NCBI GenBank assembly: GCA_009760855.2
Contig: WPIO01000015.1
Span: 4,818,501-4,882,500 of the forward strand
Direction: 5' to 3'
DNA from: Cristatella mucedo
Lineage: Eukaryota; Bryozoa; Phylactolaemata; Cristatellidae
Length of the DNA stretch: 64,000 nucleotides
The number at the start of each line of letters is the position of its first letter. The stretch's first letter is position 1. The notes beneath the pieces were generated by a model. It made no database searches and was not told the origin of the DNA. It saw nothing but the letters and a program-made list of their open reading frames with translations. Below are positions 57,701 to 64,000 of this stretch, piece by piece. The position numbers were made by a program, and so were the translations under genes.

Positions 57701-59822
57701 TCCTTTATGTGTTTATGTGTGCTGACACTATGCATGCTGCCACTAACCACACTTGAATGCTGACCGTGTGCAGGTTACCACTAACAGTGTTATTCTTGAT
57801 GTTTATTGAGCATGCTACCACTAACCATTCGATCGTGCTTCCTTTGCAGGAAATGTAAAGCGCATAGTAAGAGATTGAGTTCTCTGAGGGCGCTTTATCA
57901 AATGTATTATTATTATCATTATTATTACCGTTGGTGACAGTAGCTTTTGCTCTGTAGGAAGCCCCGAATCGTCAGGGCTCACTTTCAAGGCACATGCGCT
58001 GCAGCCTCTCTGCTGCTGCTTTCGCAGATCCTTTTTTGCAACCTCCTCTGGTATATACGCCGAAATGTTAAGAGTGTATCCGATTCGAGGTAGACAAGCC
58101 GTGCCGGCATCGTACCGACGACGTTCTGCATTCACCAGGTGACTTCACTTGGGAGACCTTGACCGAGCAGGAGCAGGAGCAAGCGTGCGGACAGCTGGCA
58201 GCAGCCGAAAAGCAGCTTCGCCGGCAGCTGGATCCGGCCGCAGCCATGCTGACCAGCCTGTCCGGGGCATCGGCGCCTTTTGCTAGTGCCGAGGGATACG
58301 GAAGTCTAACCGGTGAGTCGACGATCTTCGGCCTTCGTGCCTGGTTTGGCCATCTGGATGAGCACGTGCGAGCGCAGGTTCGACGACGGATATTAGCATC
58401 TTTCGACGAGGGAGTGAGCGCAGGCTTTTCGAGGGGCAGTGTGAGCACATCTTCGGGTGCCCATCCTGGCTCTCACTGGCAGGCCCCTGGGGTCGGTCGG
58501 TGGAGATGGCTGGACCTACCCCCTGCCCCTCGCTAGGCAGTCGTTCAGCAGTGTATGAAGAGGCAGCAGTGTTGGGCAGAACTATATGGAGGTGACTTGA
58601 GGAATTCCACGATCTTTTGCGATGAAAGCACAATTGGTCAGCTGCCCTTGAGTGAACTAAAGGCGCTGCCTATTTTTTTGTTTAAAAGCACCCGAAGCTC
58701 AGGCCAGCCTTCGTTTGTGCCATTCAAGAAATACATAAGTACACACTTTTAGGACTTACTCAGTCTTGCACGACTGTTAGTTAGGTGTCAGCATACATGC
58801 TGAATATTTCCACATACATGCCAAGTGATACATTAGCTGCATGTTGCCTCACTCAACCACCATTTCCTTGTGATGTCAGTGATTCCTAATAGAGATCGTG
58901 GGACTGCTTACCAACAACCGTGATGATGCCAACAGTTGCACGAGAACCGTAATTTCCTCCGATTTTTGCTTCGTCTGCTTGCATATCAGGCTGCACAGGG
59001 CTTCCTATCTCCAATGGACGTTCTATCTCTGGCACTCACTTTTCAGATATCCTTGGGCCACTTTTCGTCAGTGAGCCACCCCATGATGTTCCAAGCGCTG
59101 TTCGCCGCCACCTGGTGGCTGACGGCCCGGCCGACTCGAGGCTGGCCATCGCGGCTGGTAGGTGTATGGGCAAAGCCACTGCTGGCGGCTGCACGAGTCC
59201 TCGGTTGTCGTGCCGAGCAGGGGCAAGTCTTGCGGCAGTGGCTTGCGGCGCTCAGTGGCTTGCGGCGCTCAGTGGCTCGCGGCGGCACTCTTTGCCAGCG
59301 GAAGCTGCTGCCGACTGCTTCTTGCTCTGCGGCGCGCAAACCATCCGCAGGTAAACCGGCGAACGGTTTGCGCGCGTTCGGCTCCCCTTGCTGCCTTCAT
59401 TCGGCATTCTCGGCGCGCGAGCGAACATTTGCCGTGTCGTCATGATGTGACGACATGCTCGGCGTTTCGCTACCGTCGCGTCGGAAGCTGAACTTTAGCG
59501 GCGGCGGCTGCTGCGGCACGCTTTGGCTGCAGCCGCCGGCTCTTCACTGCGAGCAGGAGCAGCTGGCAGCGGCAGCGGCCCCAGCACGTTCGGCGCCCTG
59601 CTGTCGGAGCTGAATGACCGCGAGCGAGCCGAGCTGTGGCTGGTGACGTCCAGCTGGACGGCGGCTAGGAGGATCGGCGACTCTGCCGCCGGGCTGGCCG
59701 CCTACTGCCGCTTGATGTGGCAGGCGCTGGCGATCGACAGCTACGGCAGCTTCGAGGCAGCTGCTCTGGCTGCAGGCGTTCGAGAGAGAGCGCCAAGCGC
59801 TTTGGTGGACTCGAGAATGTAA
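49472..59822 (+). CDS. EF-hand-like, coiled-coil protein, seven-exon gene (515 residues), family not recognised
   Basis: Exons inferred by eye: 49472-49691, 50156-50649, 52836-52912, 55515-55696, 58139-58312, 59047-59157, 59533-59822. Every junction has GT/AG borders, the phases agree throughout, and the sum is 516 codons with TAA at 59820. Residues 10-73 look like a degenerate EF-hand pair: the loop D13-x-D15...G18-x-I20 has Ala in place of the final acidic residue. Residues 81-153 form a second helical pair ([31 protein letters not shown]). A low-complexity Gly/Asp linker (about 165-196) precedes a coiled coil (about 197-264). Residues 265-382 carry [20 protein letters not shown] and [18 protein letters not shown]. 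No signal peptide or membrane segment is seen, so a cytosolic or cytoskeletal role is likely. Upstream or extra exons cannot be excluded, and the last exon is the least certain. Confidence 0.72.
49936..50034. repeat. (GGGCA)n pentanucleotide array in intron 1
   Basis: About 19 perfect GGGCA units between exons 1 and 2, ending 121 bp before the exon 2 acceptor. The poly-(Gly-Gln-Gly-Arg-Ala)-type frames over it are not coding. Confidence 0.95.
50156..50649 (+). CDS. Exon 2 of the EF-hand/coiled-coil gene
   Basis: Acceptor CCGTTGCAG ends at 50155; CC completes an Ala codon with the G of exon 1. Encodes residues 74-238: the second helical pair, the Gly/Asp linker and the coiled-coil start ([18 protein letters not shown]). 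Donor GAG|GTGAGC in phase 0. Confidence 0.78.
50690..50935. repeat. CT-rich microsatellite region in intron 2
   Basis: Imperfect CTCTCT runs with TCTC/GTCTCT variants fill the start of intron 2. Confidence 0.85.
50965..51118 (+). mobile_element. SINE-2 copy in intron 2
   Basis: CATGAGGTAAGGTTAATGAT (A-box side), GGTCGTGGGTTCGAATC (B box, 50993-51009), GCGATCCTTTATTGCC, GATAGCCGCTAAGGCTCTTC, CAATACAAAATGAAGCGGTA, and an AT-rich end. Full structure. Confidence 0.82.
51120..51252 (-). mobile_element. SINE-1 copy abutting SINE-2
   Basis: Reverse order: AGATTCATTTGTGTTTGTG, AACTGCATCTCTATCCAGGG, CGCATGCCGCAGGACTCGAG (B-box side), CACCTTACCACTGAAC (A-box side). Its tail meets the tail of the preceding SINE-2, so the two are tail to tail. 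Confidence 0.75.
51579..51800. repeat. (GT)n microsatellite, about 220 bp, in intron 2
   Basis: GT dinucleotides with occasional GGGG and GTAT/GTCTGT interruptions. Cys/Val and Thr/His frames are artefacts of the repeat. Confidence 0.97.
52230..52279. repeat. Perfect 13-bp inverted repeat, 24-nt loop
   Basis: GGCAGTCTGTGAG (52230-52242) pairs with CTCACAGACTGCC (52267-52279). A third partial copy, CAGACTGCCGAGTCAT, occurs at 52173-52188 as a direct repeat of 52272-52287. Confidence 0.8.
52599..52643. repeat. 17-bp tandem repeat, 2.6 copies
   Basis: The unit CTTGACGCACTGACAGA is repeated twice with one change, then partially. Confidence 0.8.
52836..52912 (+). CDS. Exon 3 of the EF-hand/coiled-coil gene
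   Basis: A 77-nt exon between CTATTGTAG and CAG|GTGAGG, phase 0 in and 2 out. Encodes [20 protein letters not shown] and a few more residues, a charged helical segment continuing the coiled coil. It is supported by phase agreement with exons 2 and 4. Confidence 0.65.
52915..53220. other. Start of intron 3
   Basis: Frames on both strands (86-120 codons) overlap here. They are GC-driven and the region lies in the inferred intron. Confidence 0.4.
53226..53785 (-). mobile_element. LINE-A 3' end in intron 3
   Basis: (AAT)n tail at 53228-53252, full reverse-oriented 3' UTR, and RT C-terminus on the minus strand (53466-53807: [40 protein letters not shown]). A G11 run at 53684-53694 replaces the GATGGGG seen in the sister copy. 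Antisense to the host gene. Confidence 0.9.
53790..54808. other. Intron 3, unassigned
   Basis: No exon or repeat family recognised. Confidence 0.35.
54812..54908. repeat. AT-rich minisatellite (ATTATTTCATCAA type)
   Basis: Six or so imperfect units containing ATTAATTCATCAAA or ATTATTTCATCAA, of 12-17 bp. Confidence 0.75.
55180..55262. repeat. Irregular (GT)n-rich tract
   Basis: TGTGTGTGTTATTGTGTTTATG and similar sequence; a decayed GT microsatellite in intron 3. Confidence 0.6.
55310..55460 (+). mobile_element. SINE-2 copy, diverged, in intron 3
   Basis: ACCGGCACAGTGGTAAGGAG (A-box side), GGCTGTGGGTCTGAGTC (B box, 55356-55372), TTGCAGTGGGCAATTGCAGA, AATGCTGCTAAGGCTCACAT. It ends about 55 bp before exon 4. 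Confidence 0.65.
55515..55696 (+). CDS. Exon 4 of the EF-hand/coiled-coil gene
   Basis: Acceptor TTCTTTCCTTGTAG with a good pyrimidine tract; 182 nt, phase 2 in and 1 out. Encodes residues 264-324 including [20 protein letters not shown] and [16 protein letters not shown]. Donor ATG|GTAAGC. The best-looking exon of the gene. Confidence 0.82.
55800..56045. other. Intron 4, unassigned part
   Basis: Possible very old SINE similarity near 55860-56000, too weak to call. Confidence 0.3.
56050..56735 (-). mobile_element. Divergent LINE-A relative in intron 4
   Basis: Tail-like AATAATTATTACTTCATTTG then ACTTAATCTCCACCC. On the minus strand (56269-56715) are [40 protein letters not shown] and LLSLRKRSI. 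The 3' UTR differs strongly from the main LINE-A, so this is a separate subfamily. Antisense to the gene. Confidence 0.75.
57103..57475 (-). mobile_element. LINE-A 3' end (left arm of an inverted pair)
   Basis: (AAT)n tail at 57105-57123, then CACTTTATTAAGTGCCCTTA and the reverse 3' UTR to about 57475, including the minus-strand frame with [20 protein letters not shown]. Confidence 0.85.
57598..57926 (+). mobile_element. LINE-A 3' end (right arm of an inverted pair)
   Basis: From the [10 protein letters not shown] block (57630-57670) through the 3' UTR to (ATT)n at 57905-57926. Together with 57103-57475 it makes inverted arms of about 330 bp around a 120-bp spacer. Confidence 0.85.
57928..57962 (+). 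mobile_element. Short LINE-B C-terminal fragment
   Basis: GTTGGTGACAGTAGCTTTTG and CTCTGTAGG resemble the LINE-B block encoding TVGDTSFSSAG at 46550-46585. Only about 35 bp are alike. Confidence 0.35.
58139..58312 (+). CDS. Exon 5 of the EF-hand/coiled-coil gene
   Basis: Acceptor TTCTGCATTCACCAG; 174 nt, phase 1 in and 1 out; encodes residues 325-382 with [19 protein letters not shown] and [15 protein letters not shown], a helical region. Donor CCG|GTGAGT is consensus. Confidence 0.8.
58320..59040. other. Intron 5, no repeat recognised
   Basis: The 125-codon frame from 58159 runs past the donor of exon 5 and is intron read-through beyond 58312. A hydrophobic frame at 58936-59445 overlaps exon 6 in a different phase and is not favoured. 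Confidence 0.45.
59047..59157 (+). CDS. Exon 6 of the EF-hand/coiled-coil gene
   Basis: Acceptor CTCACTTTTCAG; 111 nt, phase 1 in and 1 out; encodes [20 protein letters not shown] and [14 protein letters not shown]. Donor CTG|GTAGGT. The frame differs from the longest frame in this area; I chose it because it joins exon 5 and exon 7 in phase. Confidence 0.6.
59533..59822 (+). CDS. Exon 7 (last) of the EF-hand/coiled-coil gene
   Basis: Acceptor GGCTGCAG at 59525-59532, phase 1 in; encodes residues 420-515 with [20 protein letters not shown] and [20 protein letters not shown], stop TAA at 59820. The last 15 or so residues could instead be removed by a further splice, since GGCTGCAGGCG at 59768 is also acceptor-like. 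Confidence 0.6.
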
Positions 59823-59829
59823 GGGAAGC

Positions 59830-60500
59830 GCTTCCTCCCCTGTGCGCCACCGCGAGCACCGCATTGAAGTATCGAGTATCGAATAGCTGGACAGCTCGGA
59901 GTGTGGCTTCATCGCTCATCGTATCGATTGCTCCGATGTGCGCCTGCTAGCTGAACACGCATTTGCTGTGTGTCGCCTTTGCCAGACCTAGTTTCAACAA
60001 CCGGCTGTCTCACTAATGATATTTATTGTAAAATGTGTCACGATCGTTATTTTGAGATCCGGGACTGCTGTGCTGCTGTTAGGCTGCCATAGGTAAAGTG
60101 CATTCGGCTCGATGAGCACCTGCTAGATGGTGCTCAGTGCCGTAGATATGCTTTTTAAGATTTGTGTGCCTACTGTGTGCCAGTTGCTGCTGATGAATGC
60201 CCCCTATCTGCTAATCCCAAGAGCCTTCTCTAGTATATCTTTCTTGGAGGCGGTAGTTTGCACGTTTTAGATATTATCAAATTCGGAGGGAAGGGCAATT
60301 TACATAAATCGGATCTACGATTTCTGACCGTTCTACTGTATACAGCAGGGCTAGCGTGCGGCTAGTGTGCATTATCAGGTATTTATCACTGCTCAGTCTT
60401 GAATGTCGTCGGTAGTGCTGCACTTTTAGTGGATTGGCAGCTGCATAGCATTACCAGTTTCATCAAATATGGTAATCGCAAAACTGGCAAACCGTCACTT
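59830..60500. other. 3' flank of the gene
   Basis: Probably 3' UTR at first. I see no unambiguous AATAAA close to the stop. Nothing else recognised. Confidence 0.35.
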
Positions 60501-60504
60501 TGTT

Positions 60505-61530
60505 CAAAAGCGTAATAAGAATAGTAGTTATAATAAGTTATATAGCCCCTTAACAAAAACCAAATCTCTTTCTATGCACTTTTCATATGCCGGGCAGGCA
60601 GTGTGTCCATTGGTTAATGATAGCAAGTACAATTTCAGTGTATATGCAAAATAATTTATTGAGCACCCTCAGACAACCAAATCTCTTTCTAGGCACTTTA
60701 CATGTGCTCAAAAATGAGCATCTCCATTGGTTAGTCATAACATGCAGTTTCTGAACACACATGCAGACAGTGAGCATTTCACGTGATTGAGCAAAGGCAG
60801 TGAGGAGCAGATGGGTTTGTAGTTTCTTTTTGAATGTCGTCCAATCAGGAGATGACATGATCTCAGTCGGGAGTGAGTTCTAGGTTTTAGTTGCATAGTA
60901 ACAGTTGGCACGGTCTCCTAGGGACAATCGGAAGGTCGCACAGGGAAGTGCGTTAGGGGCACAACTTGATGACCTGAGTCAGAAGAACTGGATGGTATGA
61001 CAGGCCCGACGAGAAAGTAGTTGAGATAGGTTGGCCGAAGCAAGAGAATCAAGACACCTAGAGGTGAGTGGCAGAGTTTTAAGGTCGGCACTCTGCTTAA
61101 TTGGATGCAAGTACCAATTAGTGAGAAGTGTTGTAATGTGACAGTTGCAAGTTTTACGGCAGACACAGCCTAGCTGCCGAGTTTTGCATCGTCTGCAAGG
61201 ATCTTAGCACAGGCAGAAAAAGCCTACTAGTATCGGCCTACAGAAACGAATGCACGGAACAAGATGGCTGTAGTGTCCTTGTCTAAGCAAGTCCAAATTT
61301 TTGCAGTTTTACATAGGTGAAAGTTGGTCGACTTGACTGTGGAGCTGATGCGTTCGTGTAGTGAAAAATCATTTTGGAAAAAGGACTACCAGATTCCAAG
61401 CAGATGCTACAGGAGATATTTTGGCCGAGCCAATCTCGAGGGCTAGGCTTTACCATTTCTGAGTTTGGCCATAGTTAGTAAGTTGATTTCATTGTCATTC
61501 AATTTGAGAAGGTTTGCTGCCATCCAAATT
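60505..61530 (-). mobile_element. Two same-strand LINE-A relatives, tail next to tail
   Basis: A short 3' end (60505-60650: AAATCTCTTTCTATGCACTT, CATTGGTTAATGATAGCA) adjoins a longer one (60651-61530) whose minus-strand frames carry degraded DWTTFKKKLQTHLLLTAF, LSRVPTLKLC and NLLKLNDNEINLLTMAK-like blocks. Both have the 'CCAAATCTCTTTCTA' tail variant, so they belong to one subfamily. Confidence 0.75.
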
Positions 61531-61763
61531 ATTTTTGAAATCGATTAATTTTTTACAATCAATTTTTTGTTTATTGTGCCATACGAAGCTAGGCTTGCCG
61601 TGGATACTCTGGAATGTGTCACGTAAGATATGGAGCAGTAATCTTTATTTCTGTCACCGAAGTCTGGTTCGACTGTTGGCATAGTTGTGAACCCAGTCAG
61701 AATACTCACCGCTCCCTCACAGTAGAAAGGAAAGGCCAAGCTAATTGACCGGGCGATTAAAAG

Positions 61764-61930
61764 GATTTTTTTATCTGATTTAACAGCGTTATTTGTAGCA
61801 GCAGAAGAGCCTTAACGGCTGTCACCACTGCTTGCAGTTGAGAAGAAAGGATTGCAACTGCAACTCCACTGCAGGATTCCAACCCACGACCTGGGTCGTA
61901 AATAGCCATCACCTTACTTCCTGGGCTATC
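61764..61930 (-). mobile_element. SINE-2 copy with internal duplication
   Basis: Reverse order: T-rich tail side ATCTGATTTAACAGCG, GCAGAAGAGCCTTAACGGCT, CACCACTGCTTGCAGTTGAG, a repeated CAACTGCAACTCCACTGCAG stretch, B-box complement AACCCACGACCTGGGTCG, A-box side CACCTTACTTCCTGGGC. Confidence 0.75.
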
Positions 61931-61934
61931 ACAC

Positions 61935-62220
61935 CCCTTAACGGCCCTGCGATGAACGACTGTGCTTCTTCCCGAAACCGCTTTTCAGTTCTTTTGGTCA
62001 GGCAAAGGGACCTAAAGTCTGTCAAGTGTCTTAATACCATGGAACAAGCGGTCTCGTCTGCCTTCCATTTCTTTATGCAGTTTAGCTATTACTGAGGGCA
62101 TAAGGAGGAAGCTATGGGAGTGAGGGGTGGGCTCAAGCCCCACGAGTCTTGCGGAAGGGGCATGGCTTGCACACCCCAACCGCGATTACAGCCGTTCATC
62201 CCCCCTCCCCGTTTGGCCCA
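61935..62220. other. Spacer
   Basis: A B-box-like GGGCTCAAGCCCCACGAG near 62129-62146 may be the relic of another tRNA-derived element; nothing else recognised. Confidence 0.3.
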
Positions 62221-62223
62221 AGG

Positions 62224-62358
62224 TGCTCATCTTTAATGATCGAGGTCAAGGTGAGTGCATTTGATGACCGAGGCCGTGGGCTCGAGCCCTGCGGCATATG
62301 TGAAGCACGTGGATAGAGGGATTCAGTTCTCTTAGGGTGCTATACAAATGAATTAAAA
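62224..62358 (+). mobile_element. SINE-1 copy
   Basis: GAGGCCGTGGGCTCGAGCCC (B box), GCATATGTGAAGCACGTGGA, GGATTCAGTTCTCTTAGGGT, GCTATACAAATGAATTAAAA. The A-box side is degraded. Confidence 0.82.
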
Positions 62359-62372
62359 CTCTTATCTAGTGA

Positions 62373-62556
62373 GCCGTGATGGCTCACCAGGTGAGTCGGT
62401 TGCTTTTCACGACCTCGGTCCCGAGGTCGTGGGTTCGAACCCTTTGGTGGACGATCCTTTATTGAGGCGAAAGTGGTGGTGATAGCCGTAAAGGCTCTTC
62501 TGTCGCTATACAAAAAGAGGCTATTAAATCAACTGGTATTTTTTTTTATTTTTGAT
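62373..62556 (+). mobile_element. SINE-2, best full-length copy in the window
   Basis: Head: GATGGCTCACCAGGTGAGTC (A box, 62378-62397), CGAGGTCGTGGGTTCGAACC (B box). Body: GGTGGTGATAGCCGTAAAGG, CTCTTCTGTCGCTATACAAA, AAGAGGCTATTAAATCAACT, then a T-rich end. The polymerase III-type boxes and tRNA-like spacing make this a tRNA-derived SINE; it would depend on a LINE not seen here for mobility. Confidence 0.88.
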
Positions 62557-62559
62557 CTG

Positions 62560-63240
62560 CTGAACAAGCGCATTCTCTTTAGACAGGTCTAAAGTGGCAT
62601 GCCGAATGGCTCGCCTTCGGCTCACAAATATAGCCTTCGGCGCTCAACTTCAGTGATAGGCTCTCCATACTTTGAGGTATGCATCTTCTTTCAGACTGCT
62701 TCCGGGTGGCGTTGCTTCACAGTTGCTGAGGAGCTTCAGCCTCTCAGTAAAACGGGTATTAATTTAATTTTTTAAAACTAAATACAATAATAAGCAAATT
62801 CATTAATTTACTTTAATTTTAATGGAAATTAAGAATTTTCTTCTTTGGAGGTCTAGCTAGCCTTCTTCCGGAGAGGATTCCATGGTCCGATACAATTTCG
62901 ACTCTATGTACCATAACTGTTATTCATGCATGGCCCATAAAACAAAAATCACAGCTGCTTTGCCAGCCTGCATTAGCCAATAGGAAGCGAGCTTGCCTTA
63001 ATATAAATGCCAACGACACCTATAAATGTTAATGTCACATATGCTGAAAGTTAGCATGTCAATTGGCTAGTTATAGCATGCAGTGAAGCTGGAGTTTACT
63101 GCGATTTTTCTCTGCTGTAGGCTGGTTTCCATGTAAAAGACGCTGAAGAGTTTTTACCATAGAGAGGCTAGGAGGCCTGAAAGGTGGTGCACCTTTGATG
63201 CTAAGTTCTTGATCTCCATTCAGAAGGGGCTATTTAGCCC
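62560..63240. other. Unassigned spacer
   Basis: A fragment near 63045-63085 (GTTAGCATGTCAATTGGCTA) recalls the LINE-A relative 3' UTR. Otherwise nothing recognised. Confidence 0.35.
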
Positions 63241-63310
63241 CTCTGAAAAAGTTAAAATTTAGCTAATTCAGCTTCATTTAAATAGCAACAGAAGAGCCTT
63301 AATAGCTGGC

Positions 63311-63345
63311 ACTTTATCAAGTGCATTATTATTATTATTATTATC
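63311..63345 (+). mobile_element. LINE-A tail-only insertion (about 35 bp)
   Basis: Only the extreme 3' end of LINE-A (TTTATCAAGTGCATTATTAT and more ATT) is present inside the SINE-2 copy. Confidence 0.65.
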
Positions 63346-63393
63346 ACCACCCCTTACTGGTTCGCACTAAAGGATCGCCCACTGTAGGATTCG

Positions 63394-63508
<115 letters not shown>

Positions 63509-63617
63509 GGTCGTGAAAAGTAAGCCCTTTACCCCTGGGCTAAGACTCAGGGTCTGCTCTTCCCTTCGAATGCCTGGCATACCTCTCTAGTGACCTCTGA
63601 TTCCAAGGAGGTGGCTA

Positions 63618-63747
63618 CCTGGTTTGGCCCAGTGGTTAAGGTGCTAGCCCCAACCAAGGTTCGGCCGAGGTCGTGGGCTCGAGCCCTGTGGCATATGTGA
63701 AGCGCCTGAATAGAGATTAAGTTCTCTTGGGGTGCTATACAAATGAA
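63618..63747 (+). mobile_element. SINE-1, best full-length copy in the window
   Basis: tRNA-like head with TGGCCCAGTGGTTAAGGTGC (A box) and GAGGTCGTGGGCTCGAGCCC (B box), followed by GCATATGTGAAGCGCCTGAA, TAGAGATTAAGTTCTCTTGG and GGTGCTATACAAATGAATTA. The last 60 bp match the LINE-A 3' end (GCAAATGTAAAGCGCCTAGA, AAGAGATTGAGTTCTCTGAG, GGCGCTTTATCAAGTGCATT), so it is a LINE-tailed tRNA SINE. Confidence 0.9.
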
Positions 63748-63749
63748 TT

Positions 63750-64000
63750 ACATATTATACATACCAGGCTTAGGAGTGAGTAAATACAATTAGTTTGTAT
63801 TAAGTATGTTTTCAGCTCTGGAGGCTTGAAGGTTTAGGAGATTCAAAATGTTTCTTCAAAAGGGGAATGATGCTTTTTTGGGTTTTAGATGGGGTTAACA
63901 AGGCTGCTAGAGCCTTTGGTTTGTGCATTTTTTCGGTTACATAATGGATCAATATTTAGAGTTGCTAAATAGTAAACATTTTCAGATGCGTTAACAAAGC
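63750..64000. other. Unassigned end of window
   Basis: Nothing recognised. Confidence 0.35.

Noticed and set aside
58936-59445. 169-residue hydrophobic plus-strand protein
   Set aside because: It covers exon 6 in another phase and cannot be joined in frame with exons 5 and 7.
62373-62460. tRNA gene call from A and B boxes
   Set aside because: The tRNA-like part continues into a repeated SINE body and recurs in many copies with changes incompatible with a cloverleaf.

Overview
The window reads as nuclear DNA of an invertebrate metazoan. Spliced exons have consensus GT/AG borders. There is a partial Bcl-2-family gene, many non-LTR retrotransposons of the CR1/L2 type, tRNA-derived SINEs, and abundant microsatellites and homopolymer G/C runs. 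There are no operons, ribosome binding sites, CRISPR arrays or prokaryotic genes. I cannot resolve the phylum from the sequence.

Two protein-coding loci are supported. (1) Minus strand, 21937-22428: the first coding exon of a multidomain Bcl-2 (Mcl-1-like) protein. It ends with a consensus splice donor right after the BH2 tryptophan, a known conserved intron position of this family; the exon carrying the C-terminal anchor was not found. (2) Plus strand, 49472-59822: a seven-exon gene that I assembled by hand. Every junction keeps the reading frame, giving 515 residues with degenerate EF-hand-like helical pairs at the N-terminus and a coiled coil after them. I do not recognise the family. Its introns hold a (GGGCA)n array, CT and GT microsatellites, SINEs and LINE fragments.

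Most remaining recognisable sequence is transposable. LINE-A (CR1/L2-like, tail of ATT repeats) is present in about 25 mostly 5'-truncated pieces; the longest is 33594-36395 (minus) with endonuclease, reverse transcriptase and 3' UTR, broken by frameshifts. LINE-B is a second family (tail of ATTAC repeats), with a 5'-end copy at 27410-29540 that unusually lacks its 3' half, and 3'-end copies at 38955, 45212, 47085 and 49185. SINE-1 is a tRNA-like head joined to about 60 bp of LINE-A tail, so LINE-A is its probable mobilising partner. SINE-2 has a different tRNA-like head and an unrelated body.

Layout: 1-21500, LINE-A/SINE debris with unassigned spacers and a nested self-insertion at 12.2-14.9 kb; 21.5-24.2 kb, CpG-rich Bcl-2 locus and a possible short LTR; 24.2-33.6 kb, SINE-2, a perfect hairpin, the LINE-B 5' copy and decayed LINEs; 33.6-36.5 kb, the main LINE-A; 36.5-47.3 kb, a giant (GA)n, LINE-B/SINE-2 nesting, (CA)n, a (CGG)68 tract and the LINE-B plus copy; 47.3-49.4 kb, GC-rich sequence; 49.4-59.9 kb, the EF-hand/coiled-coil gene; 59.9-64 kb, LINE/SINE debris and (CAGA)n.
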